Shown here piece after piece: positions 8,344 to 17,960 of a stretch of 64,000 bases of DNA. The stretch is taken from the IMG/VR virus record IMGVR_UViG_3300039309_000025, positions 1 through 64,000 of that record, one strand, 5' to 3'. The translations under genes were made by a program, and so were the position numbers. Position 1 is the first letter of the stretch. Each line of letters starts with the position of its first letter. The stretch is from a virus. The notes under the pieces were generated by a model that worked only from the letters and a program-made list of their open reading frames with translations, was not told where the DNA came from and made no database searches.

Positions 8344-9951
8344 TTATCCCCCAGGCAGACGATCTACGTCTTCGCTAGTGAACCCGCTTGACGAATCCCC
8401 CTTGGCCCGTTGTTTCTTGTGCTGGTTGTAGAGGACGTCAAGCATATGATCGCGATCTGTTTCAGCTTGTTTCAGTTGCTTTTGCTCGGCTTCGTTATTG
8501 AGTTTGTCAGCCGCCGCCCGATCACTTGGGGGAGCCATGGAAAGGGAAATCCTGGTAGCTTCGCTGTCGTGTCGAGAGTTGATTCTTTCTACCTCGTTCG
8601 CATATCGCCCGTAAATCGACTGCTCACGGTTAAAAAAATTCTCGTCCTGGCGTAAGTCGGCAATCTCTGACGATGCGCTTCGTTCATACGCCTCTCCAGG
8701 AGTCAAGATGTATTGTTTAGTATTCGGGTCGTACATCTGATATTTATTTTCACCCTTTGCGCCCTTAACGACTCCGATCTTTTCTAGTGGATTACGAGGT
8801 GGATGATACACCCCGGTTTCCTTGAGCCAACCTTGCATGTCAGCAGGAAGCGGCAGTTTGGTCATTGGGTCAACCATCGTATCCAGTCGTGGGTCATATT
8901 CCGCTGCCACTTGTTGCGTTGGGTCCTGTGGGTTAGACAGGTTCACACGTTCACGTTTTCCGTACATCTCGTCAATAGCTACGTCCCGCAGCGACCGTGG
9001 GCTCCCTGGTACTTGCCCGGTTGTAACAGGCTCAGGAGGCTGCTGGGGACGGGAGGCTCCGCCCTGATACATCGGGCTGAAATTAGCGTTGGCGACCGGC
9101 TGTCGCCGCGCTACGAGGGACGGGGGGCCTGCGGGATGACTCCCTCTCCGAGCCGCCTCTTGTTCGTCAATAATCTTTTGCTCCAAACGCTTCATTGGGT
9201 CGGCCGGAAGCGGTGGATACTGCGCCAACTGCCTGGATTCCCATTCGGCAGCTTGTTTTTGATCGCCGCCAAAGATCTGAACGACCTTATCATGCAATCC
9301 CTTAGTAGCCCCATAGGCTTCTTCTAGGTTGGAGACTCCTTTGGTTGCGTCTTGGTACTGCTGCGTAATTGTCGAGAGCGCCTTAGTCTTCGAGAACTCC
9401 GGTTTCACGCTGCCATCGGGATTGTAATAGGTGGCCTGAAGTATGTCTCCTGTTTTTCCAGGATCGGGTCCGCCTTTGGGCATCTTGCCGCCCGTCAGAC
9501 CTTCCGCTAAGTCGTGCAAGGCATGAATTACCAGCCCATGCTGGTTCTTCTGCGTGTCATCCTTCCCCTTCCCCGCGCTCTTGTCTTTCCCTGATCCCTT
9601 TGGGAGTACTTCCTTGATGGCGTACCCTTGCTCTTGAAAGAACTGCTGCCGGATCTTATTTTTGGCCTCTTCGCTCAACTCAGGGTCCTTGAGCATCATA
9701 TTGACCTGGCTCACGAATCCCTGTTGCCGCTTGAATTTCTCATCTTCTTGTTGGGCGTATTTGGCCTTGCGGCCTTTCGTTACGCCTTCAAGGAATTTCT
9801 CGATTCCGTAAGCGATGCCCGCAGCCTTACCGGGATAGGCTTGTGGTGCCTGAATTGGCTGTTGAGGTTGCGGTTGTAGCCAGTTTGAGAACGGCCCAGC
9901 GTAAAAATTCGGATCAGGAGGAGAGAAAACAGACTGGTTGTTGTCAGCCAT
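8344..9951 (-). CDS. Putative internal virion protein, Gln/Pro-rich N-terminus
   Basis: This 535-aa protein begins with an N-terminal low-complexity region (QPQPQQPIQAPQAYPG). A helical charged segment follows at about 55-115, then a Lys/Gly-rich linker and alternating disordered and helical parts to the end. There are no cysteines or enzyme motifs. It lies directly upstream of two very large proteins, with only 3 nt before the 1011-aa gene, so the three form one translational block. It is probably a minor virion or ejection component. No homolog is recognised. Confidence 0.6.
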   Translation of the reverse strand: MADNNQSVFSPPDPNFYAGPFSNWLQPQPQQPIQAPQAYPGKAAGIAYGIEKFLEGVTKGRKAKYAQQEDEKFKRQQGFVSQVNMMLKDPELSEEAKNKIRQQFFQEQGYAIKEVLPKGSGKDKSAGKGKDDTQKNQHGLVIHALHDLAEGLTGGKMPKGGPDPGKTGDILQATYYNPDGSVKPEFSKTKALSTITQQYQDATKGVSNLEEAYGATKGLHDKVVQIFGGDQKQAAEWESRQLAQYPPLPADPMKRLEQKIIDEQEAARRGSHPAGPPSLVARRQPVANANFSPMYQGGASRPQQPPEPVTTGQVPGSPRSLRDVAIDEMYGKRERVNLSNPQDPTQQVAAEYDPRLDTMVDPMTKLPLPADMQGWLKETGVYHPPRNPLEKIGVVKGAKGENKYQMYDPNTKQYILTPGEAYERSASSEIADLRQDENFFNREQSIYGRYANEVERINSRHDSEATRISLSMAPPSDRAAADKLNNEAEQKQLKQAETDRDHMLDVLYNQHKKQRAKGDSSSGFTSEDVDRLPGG

Positions 9952-10045
9952 AAAGGGCCTCTTCGGTGCTACAATACAAGTTGGGCCACGGGAACGCTGT
10001 TGACGTTCTCATGGCCCTGAACACCCGATCCACTGGAGGGATCAG

Positions 10046-10549
10046 ATGCCCAAGACCAAGTGTAAACCACTTCCTGAAATCCCCCAACGCTACATCGATA
10101 AATTCCGCTCGCTCATCGAAGTCGGGGGACCAGATGAATGCTGGCCCTACAGGGGCAAAAAGAACAACAAGGGATACGGGCAGGTCGTTATCTATAGAAA
10201 CGACATCGAGCGCAAATTGCTGGCGAACCGCATCGCATATTTCCTTCACTATGGCGAAGATCCGTACCCGTTTCTGGTGTGCCATACTTGCGACAACCCA
10301 CCATGCTGTAATGGAAAACATCTGTTTAAAGGAACGCACCACACCAACCACGAAGACATGGCCAACAAAGGCAGAGGAACTCGCGGCGAATGGGATGCAA
10401 TGGCTAAGCTCACCGCTCCTAGGGTGTTGAAAATCAGGGAACTCTGGGCGAGCGGGAGATGGAGTCAGCCGACTATTGGGAGAATGTTCGGCGTTACTCG
10501 ATCGACTATTGGCCAAATCGTCAGACGTGAACACTGGAAGCATATTTAA
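10046..10549 (+). CDS. Free-standing HNH homing endonuclease
   Basis: This 167-aa protein is on the plus strand inside a minus-strand structural run and has its own ribosome binding site (GGAGGG, 5 nt before ATG). The N-terminal HNH domain shows CWPY...GYG, NRIAYFLHYGE, VCHTCDNPPCCNGKHLF and HHTNHEDM (about residues 32-115), the signature of phage HNH_3 endonucleases. The C-terminal 45 residues hold a helix-turn-helix (VLKIRELWASG...IGRMFGVTRSTIGQIV) for site recognition. Such genes spread by cutting genomes that lack them. It ends 3 nt before the convergent gene at 10553. Confidence 0.88.
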   Translation: MPKTKCKPLPEIPQRYIDKFRSLIEVGGPDECWPYRGKKNNKGYGQVVIYRNDIERKLLANRIAYFLHYGEDPYPFLVCHTCDNPPCCNGKHLFKGTHHTNHEDMANKGRGTRGEWDAMAKLTAPRVLKIRELWASGRWSQPTIGRMFGVTRSTIGQIVRREHWKHI

Positions 10550-10552
10550 CCC

Positions 10553-11173
10553 TCAGAACTTAAAGTTTGGGTTCGAGAACGCTCCCCCGGCTGCGGTTCC
10601 CAGACCGCCCAACCCTTCACCAATAACCCCAAGCTTCGCGGCCTGCTGCTGCTCCTGCACATTCATAACGGCCTGTTCGCTCTGCGAAGCCCCGCTGTAG
10701 CCACTCAACGCTGCGCCTAATTGTTGAAGTCCGAATGCCCCTACGCCAGACCCGATGTTTGCCAGAGTGGTTGGGGCCTGGTTAATCATCCCGGCTTCGG
10801 TATTCGCCGTCGTCGTTGCCCGTTGAGTCTGGAGATTTGCCAACGCCGCATCCCTTGCCGGTCCTGGCGGGATGTTATTCATGATTTGTTCTTGCGAAGC
10901 GTTAAACCCGCTGGTGATAGTGGAAATAGTGGGCATCGCCGCCGCTAGAGCCGCTGAACGATCACCTGAGGCTAAAGCCGTCTGCTGAGCGATGAGCGGC
11001 TGTTGAAGTTCTAGGGCTTCGGTCTGATTGGCCATGGCTTGCGGGGTTTCCGCTGTGGCGACGGCTGTCTCCTGGTTGGCTGTGTTGGTCACCGGCTGCG
11101 TGGAAGGCCCACCGCGGGTGATTAGGCTGAGACGGGAGACGTACCCGAATCGCCTCCATTGCGAATTGGTCAT
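10553..11173 (-). CDS. Ala/Gln-rich putative virion protein
   Basis: This 206-aa protein is rich in A, Q, T and G. It has a helical core with spaced Gln (LELQQPLIAQQTALAS) and a C-terminal Gly/Ala segment (GEGLGGLGTAAGGAF). The pattern resembles small internal virion proteins such as T7 gp14-type, which are alanine-rich and helical and precede larger ejection proteins. That is a position- and composition-based inference. A palindrome copy ends 14 nt upstream of its ATG. Confidence 0.55.
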   Translation of the reverse strand: MTNSQWRRFGYVSRLSLITRGGPSTQPVTNTANQETAVATAETPQAMANQTEALELQQPLIAQQTALASGDRSAALAAAMPTISTITSGFNASQEQIMNNIPPGPARDAALANLQTQRATTTANTEAGMINQAPTTLANIGSGVGAFGLQQLGAALSGYSGASQSEQAVMNVQEQQQAAKLGVIGEGLGGLGTAAGGAFSNPNFKF

Positions 11174-11176
11174 GCT

Positions 11177-11749
11177 TTAACCCCCAGTCCCACGTTGTAC
11201 TCGCCAGTCCTCCCTAGTCAGGTAGGACATGACGGCGTCGGCAGGAACTCCATGGTACGATGCGAACTTTGGCAGAGGGGGTAAAAAAGTGAAGCCGAGC
11301 CGTCTCCCAAAAATCAGGGTGGCCCGGTTGTCAGCGAGGCTCAAGCCGTACAGGATATCAAGGTTTTCCGTTTCAAACGAATACTCAAGGGTCTTCTCGA
11401 TCAACCGCAAAGGAATCCGGTGGTGCATGTATTCCCTGAATATTACGAACCCGCAATCGGCTTTCCGTCCTCCAGAACCTCCCCGGATGCTCCAGAGCCA
11501 CGCGAGACCGGCCAAGCGTGCTTCATGGGCATCGTTGCGGATAAAACAGCCGAGATAGCGGTTGTCCTTGGCTTCAAGCCACCCGATGAACTCTTTGAGA
11601 GTGGGGACGTGGCTGAAGAAGACTGTCTCCAGAAGGTTATCGGCCTCCATCTGAATATAGGCTCTGGCCATCAAACTCTGAGAAATGTCGCTGGCTACGA
11701 ACACCTCTGGGTGCGCTTTTATCTGGAGTACGCTGGTAGCGGTAGCCAT
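11177..11749 (-). CDS. GNAT-family acetyltransferase-like protein
   Basis: The 190-aa protein from the ATG at 11749 (a TTG at 11803 would add 18 residues) matches the GNAT fold in order: strands with LAGLAWLWSIRG, then a GFVIFREYMH segment where the acetyl-CoA loop belongs, then LSLADNRATLIFGRRLGFTF, the usual 'N..a...y.k.GF' end. The canonical R/Q-x-x-G-x-G/A loop is not clear, so activity is uncertain. Similar proteins occur between tail genes of many phages, possibly as structural or modification enzymes. Confidence 0.65.
   Translation of the reverse strand: MATATSVLQIKAHPEVFVASDISQSLMARAYIQMEADNLLETVFFSHVPTLKEFIGWLEAKDNRYLGCFIRNDAHEARLAGLAWLWSIRGGSGGRKADCGFVIFREYMHHRIPLRLIEKTLEYSFETENLDILYGLSLADNRATLIFGRRLGFTFLPPLPKFASYHGVPADAVMSYLTREDWRVQRGTGG
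11187..11200 (+). promoter_or_regulatory. Dispersed palindrome site 3
   Basis: GTCCCACGTTGTAC with flanking A/T. It encodes the last residues (VQRGT) of the GNAT gene and lies 14 nt upstream of the ATG of the next gene (11173). Confidence 0.8.
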
Positions 11750-11787
11750 CACTTTCAACTTTAGTCTTATGTCGTTAAAAACACAAT

Positions 11788-12891
11788 CTAAGCCCTCAAC
11801 CAAAACGAACAGGTGAAGTACGCCGGTAACCCACCGTTTGCCACAGTTGGCGGATTGATGAGCGCCTGTGAAACCGTCACGTTATGGGTGTGCGTCTTCA
11901 GCGTGACCTGATTTCCGGTCCCTGTACTCACGGCAACGTCCGCGCCGCTTTCGCTGATAGTGCTGGCGCTTGCCGGTACTTCCAGTGTTGGGCTCGTAGC
12001 GGGGTTAACTGTTTCGCCGTAACCTCCGCCGAAGATGGCCGCTACGGTTCCGTTATAGTTGGGCGGAGTAACGCTAGTCGTTCCCCCAGTTGCCGTGGTG
12101 CAAGTATGTGCAGCCCCATCGCACGGGTACCATACCCCGCCTGGGGGAGCCGCCGCCGCCATCACGATGAACTGGGAACCGGGATCTCCCGGCGCATTAC
12201 CCCAAGCAGTGCCGCTCCAAAGCCATTCGTGCATGTAAGTCTGATCGCTGAAACGAAATCCCGCATCGCTGCTCGACAAGTCTGTGGGCATATTCGCGTA
12301 GGAAGACGTAAACACACCGCTTTGGTAAACCCACACATTTGTCCCCGAGATTTTTTGGACGACGTAGGTTACTTGCCGGTCGCTGAATGTGGAATTGCTT
12401 TCGAAGAATTGTGTCCCGGCCGGATACTTGGATGCCGGATAATGGGCTAGGCGGTTGGCATGGGTGTCGATCAACGTAAAAGGACCACTTGTTGAGATAC
12501 CCGCTCCCGATGAAGGGGTCACATCCTGCCATGCCGATCCGCTCCATCGGTATAACTTGACCGGGGTCGTGCTGGTCAATAGCAAGACTCCCGCATCACT
12601 CGATATCAGATTTCCACTCCCCGAAGTCGTGCCGTAGATGATCCCCGCGACATAGGCCCACTGAGATGCACCGCTTATCATCTGCGATTGGTAGGCTACA
12701 TTCTGATCGGTAGCCACGAAGATGCTTTTCGGGTATTTGGCTGCCGGGTAATTGACCCGGTTGGCGTAAATGTCCGAATACACTACCCCGTCATCGGTGA
12801 CTATCTGTTCACAGATTCTTTGAATGAGTGTATTGAAGCGGGTGCAGGCTCCAGTGAAGTCGGATTGAGTACAACCGAAGGGGACGTTCAT
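11788..12891 (-). CDS. Tail fibre with repeated modules and collar-like C-terminus
   Basis: This 367-aa protein has two roughly 95-residue repeats starting at about residues 40 and 145. Each reads '(Y/H)ANR..(Y)PA(A/S)KYP...V.Y..QxISG...WVYxxG...SSDAG...W.W(S)GxAW'. The end carries a phage tail collar-type domain: VWYPCDGA, PPNYNGT, GGGYGE and THTHNV. Collar domains usually sit at the tips of short tail fibres and can bind receptors. Its start overlaps the nozzle-like gene stop by one base (TGATG). Confidence 0.75.
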   Translation of the reverse strand: MNVPFGCTQSDFTGACTRFNTLIQRICEQIVTDDGVVYSDIYANRVNYPAAKYPKSIFVATDQNVAYQSQMISGASQWAYVAGIIYGTTSGSGNLISSDAGVLLLTSTTPVKLYRWSGSAWQDVTPSSGAGISTSGPFTLIDTHANRLAHYPASKYPAGTQFFESNSTFSDRQVTYVVQKISGTNVWVYQSGVFTSSYANMPTDLSSSDAGFRFSDQTYMHEWLWSGTAWGNAPGDPGSQFIVMAAAAPPGGVWYPCDGAAHTCTTATGGTTSVTPPNYNGTVAAIFGGGYGETVNPATSPTLEVPASASTISESGADVAVSTGTGNQVTLKTHTHNVTVSQALINPPTVANGGLPAYFTCSFWLRA

Positions 12892-15800
12892 CAGCCGCCG
12901 CCTTCCCCGAGAGTCATCATTTCGCTGAAGGTGATTTGTTTGTAAACCGCGTGCCGGTCAGATCCCAAGTATAGAAGTTCCAAGCCGCTCCCTTCCGCAA
13001 AAAACATAAACGGCGATGAGGAGTCCAACTGGACCCGGTAAGTCTTAGACTTGTTCAACCCGCTCCCCCATACGCTAGGGAGAAGGAATCTCTCCTCTGA
13101 ACGGGTAGCGTGGGCAGGAAGTGTTACTTCAAACGTGCCAGTGTCAGAAATAAGCGTCAGCGTCACCGGCGCCGGACACAGGTACTTCCACCATCCCTGC
13201 TTGACCAATTTCCAAAACTTCCAGCCACATGTCTGCTCGTAGCTATCCCAGTGGGTGACGGCGGCTGGCTCTTTGACGTGATCGAGACTCCAGTCCCAGA
13301 GTTTGAAGGCCCCATTCGGGATAATCACTAATCGCCACTGCGTCCCACTCAGATTCGATGGGCAGGCTACCACAACCCTACGGTTGTCATAGGTGGTGTT
13401 CACTGGGAAGGTGGCGACTGTCCCAGCTTCGCCAGTTTGTAGATTGACTCCGGCTAAAGTTCCTTCTGTGTCTACGGTTAGAATTAGATTTCTCGCCAAC
13501 TTTAAGAACGGCCACCCGAACGAGTTCCACGGCGTACACAGTATGCTGTCAGGAGGATCTGGGGAGTTCTCCTGGTTGAATGGTGCCCAACGGGAAACTC
13601 CCCAATTATAGACTTGGGATAGTCCTCCACTACCAGCCGTAACAAGCAGTCTCCACATCTTTCCGAAGACGTCCACCGGAAGCGCGTAATTGACCTTTCG
13701 ACTTGTAACTACACCAGTGTGGGAGAAGGAGAAGACCGAGCCATTCTCGTTTTCAAGAACGATATTCGCGGCGATCCCTCCCGTGTTCGCATCCAACCAA
13801 ACCCAAGTAGGGTTCTTGTCATCCGGGGTTTCAGCGTCACGCCACGGTAACCACAATATCTGGGTCGGAGGGGCTTGAGATGTTCCCTCTGTAAACGGCG
13901 TCCATCTTGCTAGTCCCCAATCGAACACCTGTGCTTTACCCTTCGTTCCCGGCGTTAGAATAAGCCGCCACATCTTACCGAACGTGTCTGCTGGTATCGG
14001 GTAAGAGTTCTTGCGGTTGTCCACCGTTCCCGTATGCGTAAATGGGAACACATCTCCAGTCTCGTTTACCAACTGACATGCACAAGCGATGTTAGCCGTG
14101 TCCATATCAACCCAGACCCAAGTCGGGTTTTCCTCGACTGGTCCCTGTGCTGGCTTCCATGGGGTTGAGTAGATGATGTCCGCAGGATAGTCCGTCTTGT
14201 CGAAGGTGTACTTCCACTGCTTGAAACCGATTGGCAGAGGGGTTGTGATTGGATACAGACGGATCAATTTGGCAATCGTATCCACAGCGATGGGGAAGGT
14301 ACACTTGCTTCTGTCGCCAGTCAGCGTAAACTGTCCCACGTTGGACACCAGCGTTCCACCACCGATTCCATTGATGATGTCGAGTTGCAGGACTACGTTA
14401 GTGCCCGTAGCGGCAAGCGACAGATCCCATTCGACCGTCACTGTCCTCAAATACTTGTCGTAACCATGCCCGAGATCATCCCAATCTCCAGAGTGAACCA
14501 CGTCGGCCTTGTCCGCCTTCTGGAAAGAGAACCGATGGCTGAACAATTGAAACATCCCGCCGTCAGTGGCAATCGAGGTTTGAGTGGTGTCCACAAATAA
14601 CCGCCACTTTTTACCGATCAGTCCAGGGGGTATGGTGATGTTTCTGCGCCGGTCTTTTTCTGTAGTGGTTACAGTGAAGGTCCAGGGATTTCCACCAATC
14701 ATCACATTCGCTCCGTCTGCCTGGACGTTAACGGTGACCGGCCAGTTATTCGTATTCACTTCCAGGTCAATCTGGTTGGCGTATTTGTCGTACTCGTATC
14801 CGTCGTCCTCCCAAGGGGTATAGGACACAATGTCGGGCGGGTAATCCTCCTTTTCAAAGTCCACATTCAAGATGCGGAAGAAGAACGTGGAGGCCGTATT
14901 GAGAGTGAACCCACCCTCAGGACCCCCAAGAGCAATGGGCCGCAGGCGAACTTCCTTGACAATGGTTCCATCGGCTATCGGGAACGTCTTCAATGTCCGA
15001 CCAGCTCCGCTGATGTCGGCAGTGAGGAGGGTAAACGACTGGACAGCTTCTCCGTACAGGAAAGAATCGCGTCCCGTGAGGACGTCCATGACGATGGTTT
15101 GGTCAATTCCCCGAATAACGTCAAACTCCACCGTCATTTGGTAAAGCCGCTTGTCGTACTTATAGCCAAGGTTCATCCAATCAGTAGCCCCGCTGGTCGT
15201 CTGGATGCCAACGTCGTAATACTTCATGACCAGCGAATAGAAGGTCATTCTGGCCGGATAAGCTTGACCATAGATTCGATACGAAAAGGCCCTCGCTTCC
15301 TGACCATAAACCGTGGGTGGAGTTCCAGCAACCATGCCGGGGAGAAGCGAAATTAACTTTCTTCCAACAGTGCTGCCCGATTGGTAGTCGCTGAGGGGAA
15401 GAGTCACCGTGATCGTATTCACTGCCACATCGGAATAGTTCAACAGGATGTCGATACTTAGAGTCGCGGTTGCAGTATTCCCGGTGACATCGAGATCAAG
15501 CAAGGCTTCCTGTAGTACCTTCTGTGATTCAGGAGAGCCGAAATCAAACCACGGCAGAGAGACCGAGAATGCGATGGGGCCTCCCTGCGTCGTTGGATCG
15601 GTCGTAAATGAGTCGCTAGTGAAGTTATAGTACGCGACGGTGGGCGGAAATCCAGGAACAACAGTGACTGGCACGATGGTTTCCTGGTCGTGCATCACGA
15701 ACGATACGTTATCCAGCCCGGTCACTGACTCGATCATCATGCCAGTATCGGGTTCCGTGTAAGCGACAAAATCCAGATTGAATCCAACACTTACAAACTC

Positions 15801-17939
15801 CTTCCACCTATCCCCAAACCTTGGCTCACAGATCAAGCGCAAATAAGACCCCCCAACCGCTGGGTACAGGAGATGGACCTCTCCTCGGACATATTCCATC
15901 AAACATTGGGACCAGCGTGAGGTATCTATTGGAAAGAACTGATTTTCAGTCTGACCCATCGACACCAGGCCGACTGGACCGCCGCCGTGGAAGATATTAT
16001 CAATCGCCTCCGATCTCTTTCTGAGGTTACCTCCATCCCATGAATACACTCCGTCAACCGCCAGAAACCAAATTTCGGTATCCGTCTGGCACCATGCCCT
16101 GCGCCCGACTACACCCCTATTGGTAACCTGAACTGGCTGCACCAGAGATCCGTCGAGAATCAGCGTCTCGAAGAGCGAGTAAAGATTAAGCGAAACAATC
16201 TGGCCGCGAAACACGCAGAGATCTTTAATAGGATTGGACGGTGTTCCAGCCGCCACCACAGCTACAGATCCATCGGCGGGAGTGACCGCAACGGCTTCTG
16301 GCTGATCGCCTTTGGTCCGGTAAATGTAGTGCGGATTATTGGGATCTCCAGCGATGACCAAGAACTGTTGGTACGGAATCACCGTGAAGCATGGTTGGTT
16401 ACAGATAGTGTCGATCTCGAAAGCGCCTTGCGGATACGCCGAATGAGTATGCTGAAAAAATGCGATGAACTGATTCGCTCCTGTTATCTTTTGGATGATA
16501 ACGTCCTCAGGATTGTCGTAGTACAAGTGCATCAGGGTTCCGGCTGTCACCCCAACTAAACTCCCATAGCCCGTAGCTAAGGTGACTGTCACCCAACCAG
16601 GGTTAGGTCCTGTGGTTAGTTGCGCCGTGGTAATCGCTGCGGAGAAATTTCCCGTGATCGGTTGAGGGGGGCCGCTTGGGACTGGCGGATCGTTGTCCGT
16701 AACCAATAGCCGATTCGGCTCCAAGTCCACATCGGCGACATTATCGATAAACGCTACCTGTGTGGGCGGCGACGTTATGGGCGGGTTCGCCAAGGACCCA
16801 ACAAGCCTCCAAGCGTCGTAAAGTAACCCGCCGCGCCGGTAGATGTTAATGGTCCCAATTTGCGGGTCGCTGCTACCGTAGACCAAAACTTTGACGGCCT
16901 GGAACAGAACGGACGCCGGTTGGCCAGAATAAGACAGCCCGTCCCCACCGAATCCAGCTTGAGTGGCCGCGCTGTCCGTCAGCATTGTCTGGGAGGGGTT
17001 GCCTTCGTTATTGGTGTCTGAGGCCACGAACGTGTAACGGTAATCATAAGGAGTCGAACTGCTCGGGCTGTTGGGTGTGCCGCCGTTCAAATTACCCGTT
17101 CCACCGATCGTGAACACTACAGTGCTTTGACCAGGATTCCCTACTAGTCCGCCGCCACCCTGAAATTGGATTGTAGGTTGTGAGGTATAGCCCGTGCCTC
17201 CGCTTATCATCGTGAAAGACGTTAGACTTCCGGCAGAATCTCCAGGTTGGATGATTGAAGTGAATGTCCCGTTGGCTCCAGTTCCTCCACCACCAGTGGT
17301 TGTCCAAGTTCCGTATGGGACGAAGCAATCGTCATGCCCTGCCGTGAAGACCAATGAGATTAGGCGGCCTTGTGAGCTTGATGCGTTGTACGCCGCGACC
17401 AGAGGCACTCCCGCCGCTGGCAAGATGCCCCAGTTATGCAGGACGTTACCATTTGGGAGCGTAGTCGAATACGGGGATGCTCCGTTATCCTTGAGCATCT
17501 GAAGTTCACTGGCGATGAAGGCCCAACTTCCACCCACGTTACCAGCCGCGTAGGCGGCCATTCGGAAAGACTTGCTCGTAAAGTTCGATAAGGTATTGAT
17601 GTTCGGAGCGACTTCAGTGAAGGTGTTGTAATCTAAGGTCCTATATAGACCTGTTACCCCAATCAATGATGTCGCTCCAATGTACCTAGGATTGGTCGAA
17701 GGGACTAGCGGATTCTCCCCAGGGGTATTAACCAGTTTTTGAATGCCGTAAGCGAAGCTGGGTCCAGAGAGTGTACCGCCGATTGATCTCCTGCCGGACC
17801 TTGTGGAAAGCGAGCCCTCCTGCTTGACTTCGCAGTTAGACATGGATCGGTACTGACTGTCCTTGAGAAGGTTCGCGGCCTCCTTTGTTATGAGACCATT
17901 GGAACCGAATTGAAACTTCACCGACTTTGGATCAGCCAT
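12891..17939 (-). CDS. Giant nozzle-like tail protein with tandem beta-domains
   Basis: This 1682-aa protein has an N-terminus (GSNGLITKEAANLL...MSNCEVKQEGSLSTRSGRR) that follows the plan of tail nozzle/tubular-B-type proteins: an early glycine-rich strand, then 'N....G.l..R.G'. Residues about 1-850 form one large beta-rich unit. The second half is a string of about seven related modules of roughly 100 residues, with repeated W-x-D(L)G-x-x-YDK, WVW(V/L)D, GK(M/K)WRL and ..YP.DI.. signatures. These look like stacked beta-sandwiches extending the tail. Two palindrome-free kilobases flank one palindrome copy at 14333. Confidence 0.7.
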   Translation of the reverse strand: MADPKSVKFQFGSNGLITKEAANLLKDSQYRSMSNCEVKQEGSLSTRSGRRSIGGTLSGPSFAYGIQKLVNTPGENPLVPSTNPRYIGATSLIGVTGLYRTLDYNTFTEVAPNINTLSNFTSKSFRMAAYAAGNVGGSWAFIASELQMLKDNGASPYSTTLPNGNVLHNWGILPAAGVPLVAAYNASSSQGRLISLVFTAGHDDCFVPYGTWTTTGGGGTGANGTFTSIIQPGDSAGSLTSFTMISGGTGYTSQPTIQFQGGGGLVGNPGQSTVVFTIGGTGNLNGGTPNSPSSSTPYDYRYTFVASDTNNEGNPSQTMLTDSAATQAGFGGDGLSYSGQPASVLFQAVKVLVYGSSDPQIGTINIYRRGGLLYDAWRLVGSLANPPITSPPTQVAFIDNVADVDLEPNRLLVTDNDPPVPSGPPQPITGNFSAAITTAQLTTGPNPGWVTVTLATGYGSLVGVTAGTLMHLYYDNPEDVIIQKITGANQFIAFFQHTHSAYPQGAFEIDTICNQPCFTVIPYQQFLVIAGDPNNPHYIYRTKGDQPEAVAVTPADGSVAVVAAGTPSNPIKDLCVFRGQIVSLNLYSLFETLILDGSLVQPVQVTNRGVVGRRAWCQTDTEIWFLAVDGVYSWDGGNLRKRSEAIDNIFHGGGPVGLVSMGQTENQFFPIDTSRWSQCLMEYVRGEVHLLYPAVGGSYLRLICEPRFGDRWKEFVSVGFNLDFVAYTEPDTGMMIESVTGLDNVSFVMHDQETIVPVTVVPGFPPTVAYYNFTSDSFTTDPTTQGGPIAFSVSLPWFDFGSPESQKVLQEALLDLDVTGNTATATLSIDILLNYSDVAVNTITVTLPLSDYQSGSTVGRKLISLLPGMVAGTPPTVYGQEARAFSYRIYGQAYPARMTFYSLVMKYYDVGIQTTSGATDWMNLGYKYDKRLYQMTVEFDVIRGIDQTIVMDVLTGRDSFLYGEAVQSFTLLTADISGAGRTLKTFPIADGTIVKEVRLRPIALGGPEGGFTLNTASTFFFRILNVDFEKEDYPPDIVSYTPWEDDGYEYDKYANQIDLEVNTNNWPVTVNVQADGANVMIGGNPWTFTVTTTEKDRRRNITIPPGLIGKKWRLFVDTTQTSIATDGGMFQLFSHRFSFQKADKADVVHSGDWDDLGHGYDKYLRTVTVEWDLSLAATGTNVVLQLDIINGIGGGTLVSNVGQFTLTGDRSKCTFPIAVDTIAKLIRLYPITTPLPIGFKQWKYTFDKTDYPADIIYSTPWKPAQGPVEENPTWVWVDMDTANIACACQLVNETGDVFPFTHTGTVDNRKNSYPIPADTFGKMWRLILTPGTKGKAQVFDWGLARWTPFTEGTSQAPPTQILWLPWRDAETPDDKNPTWVWLDANTGGIAANIVLENENGSVFSFSHTGVVTSRKVNYALPVDVFGKMWRLLVTAGSGGLSQVYNWGVSRWAPFNQENSPDPPDSILCTPWNSFGWPFLKLARNLILTVDTEGTLAGVNLQTGEAGTVATFPVNTTYDNRRVVVACPSNLSGTQWRLVIIPNGAFKLWDWSLDHVKEPAAVTHWDSYEQTCGWKFWKLVKQGWWKYLCPAPVTLTLISDTGTFEVTLPAHATRSEERFLLPSVWGSGLNKSKTYRVQLDSSSPFMFFAEGSGLELLYLGSDRHAVYKQITFSEMMTLGEGGG
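14333..14346 (+). promoter_or_regulatory. Dispersed palindrome site 4
   Basis: GTCCCACGTTGGAC, deep inside the nozzle-like gene, read on the minus strand as VSNVGQ. Confidence 0.75.
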
Positions 17940-17960
17940 GTTATTACATCGACCACACCG

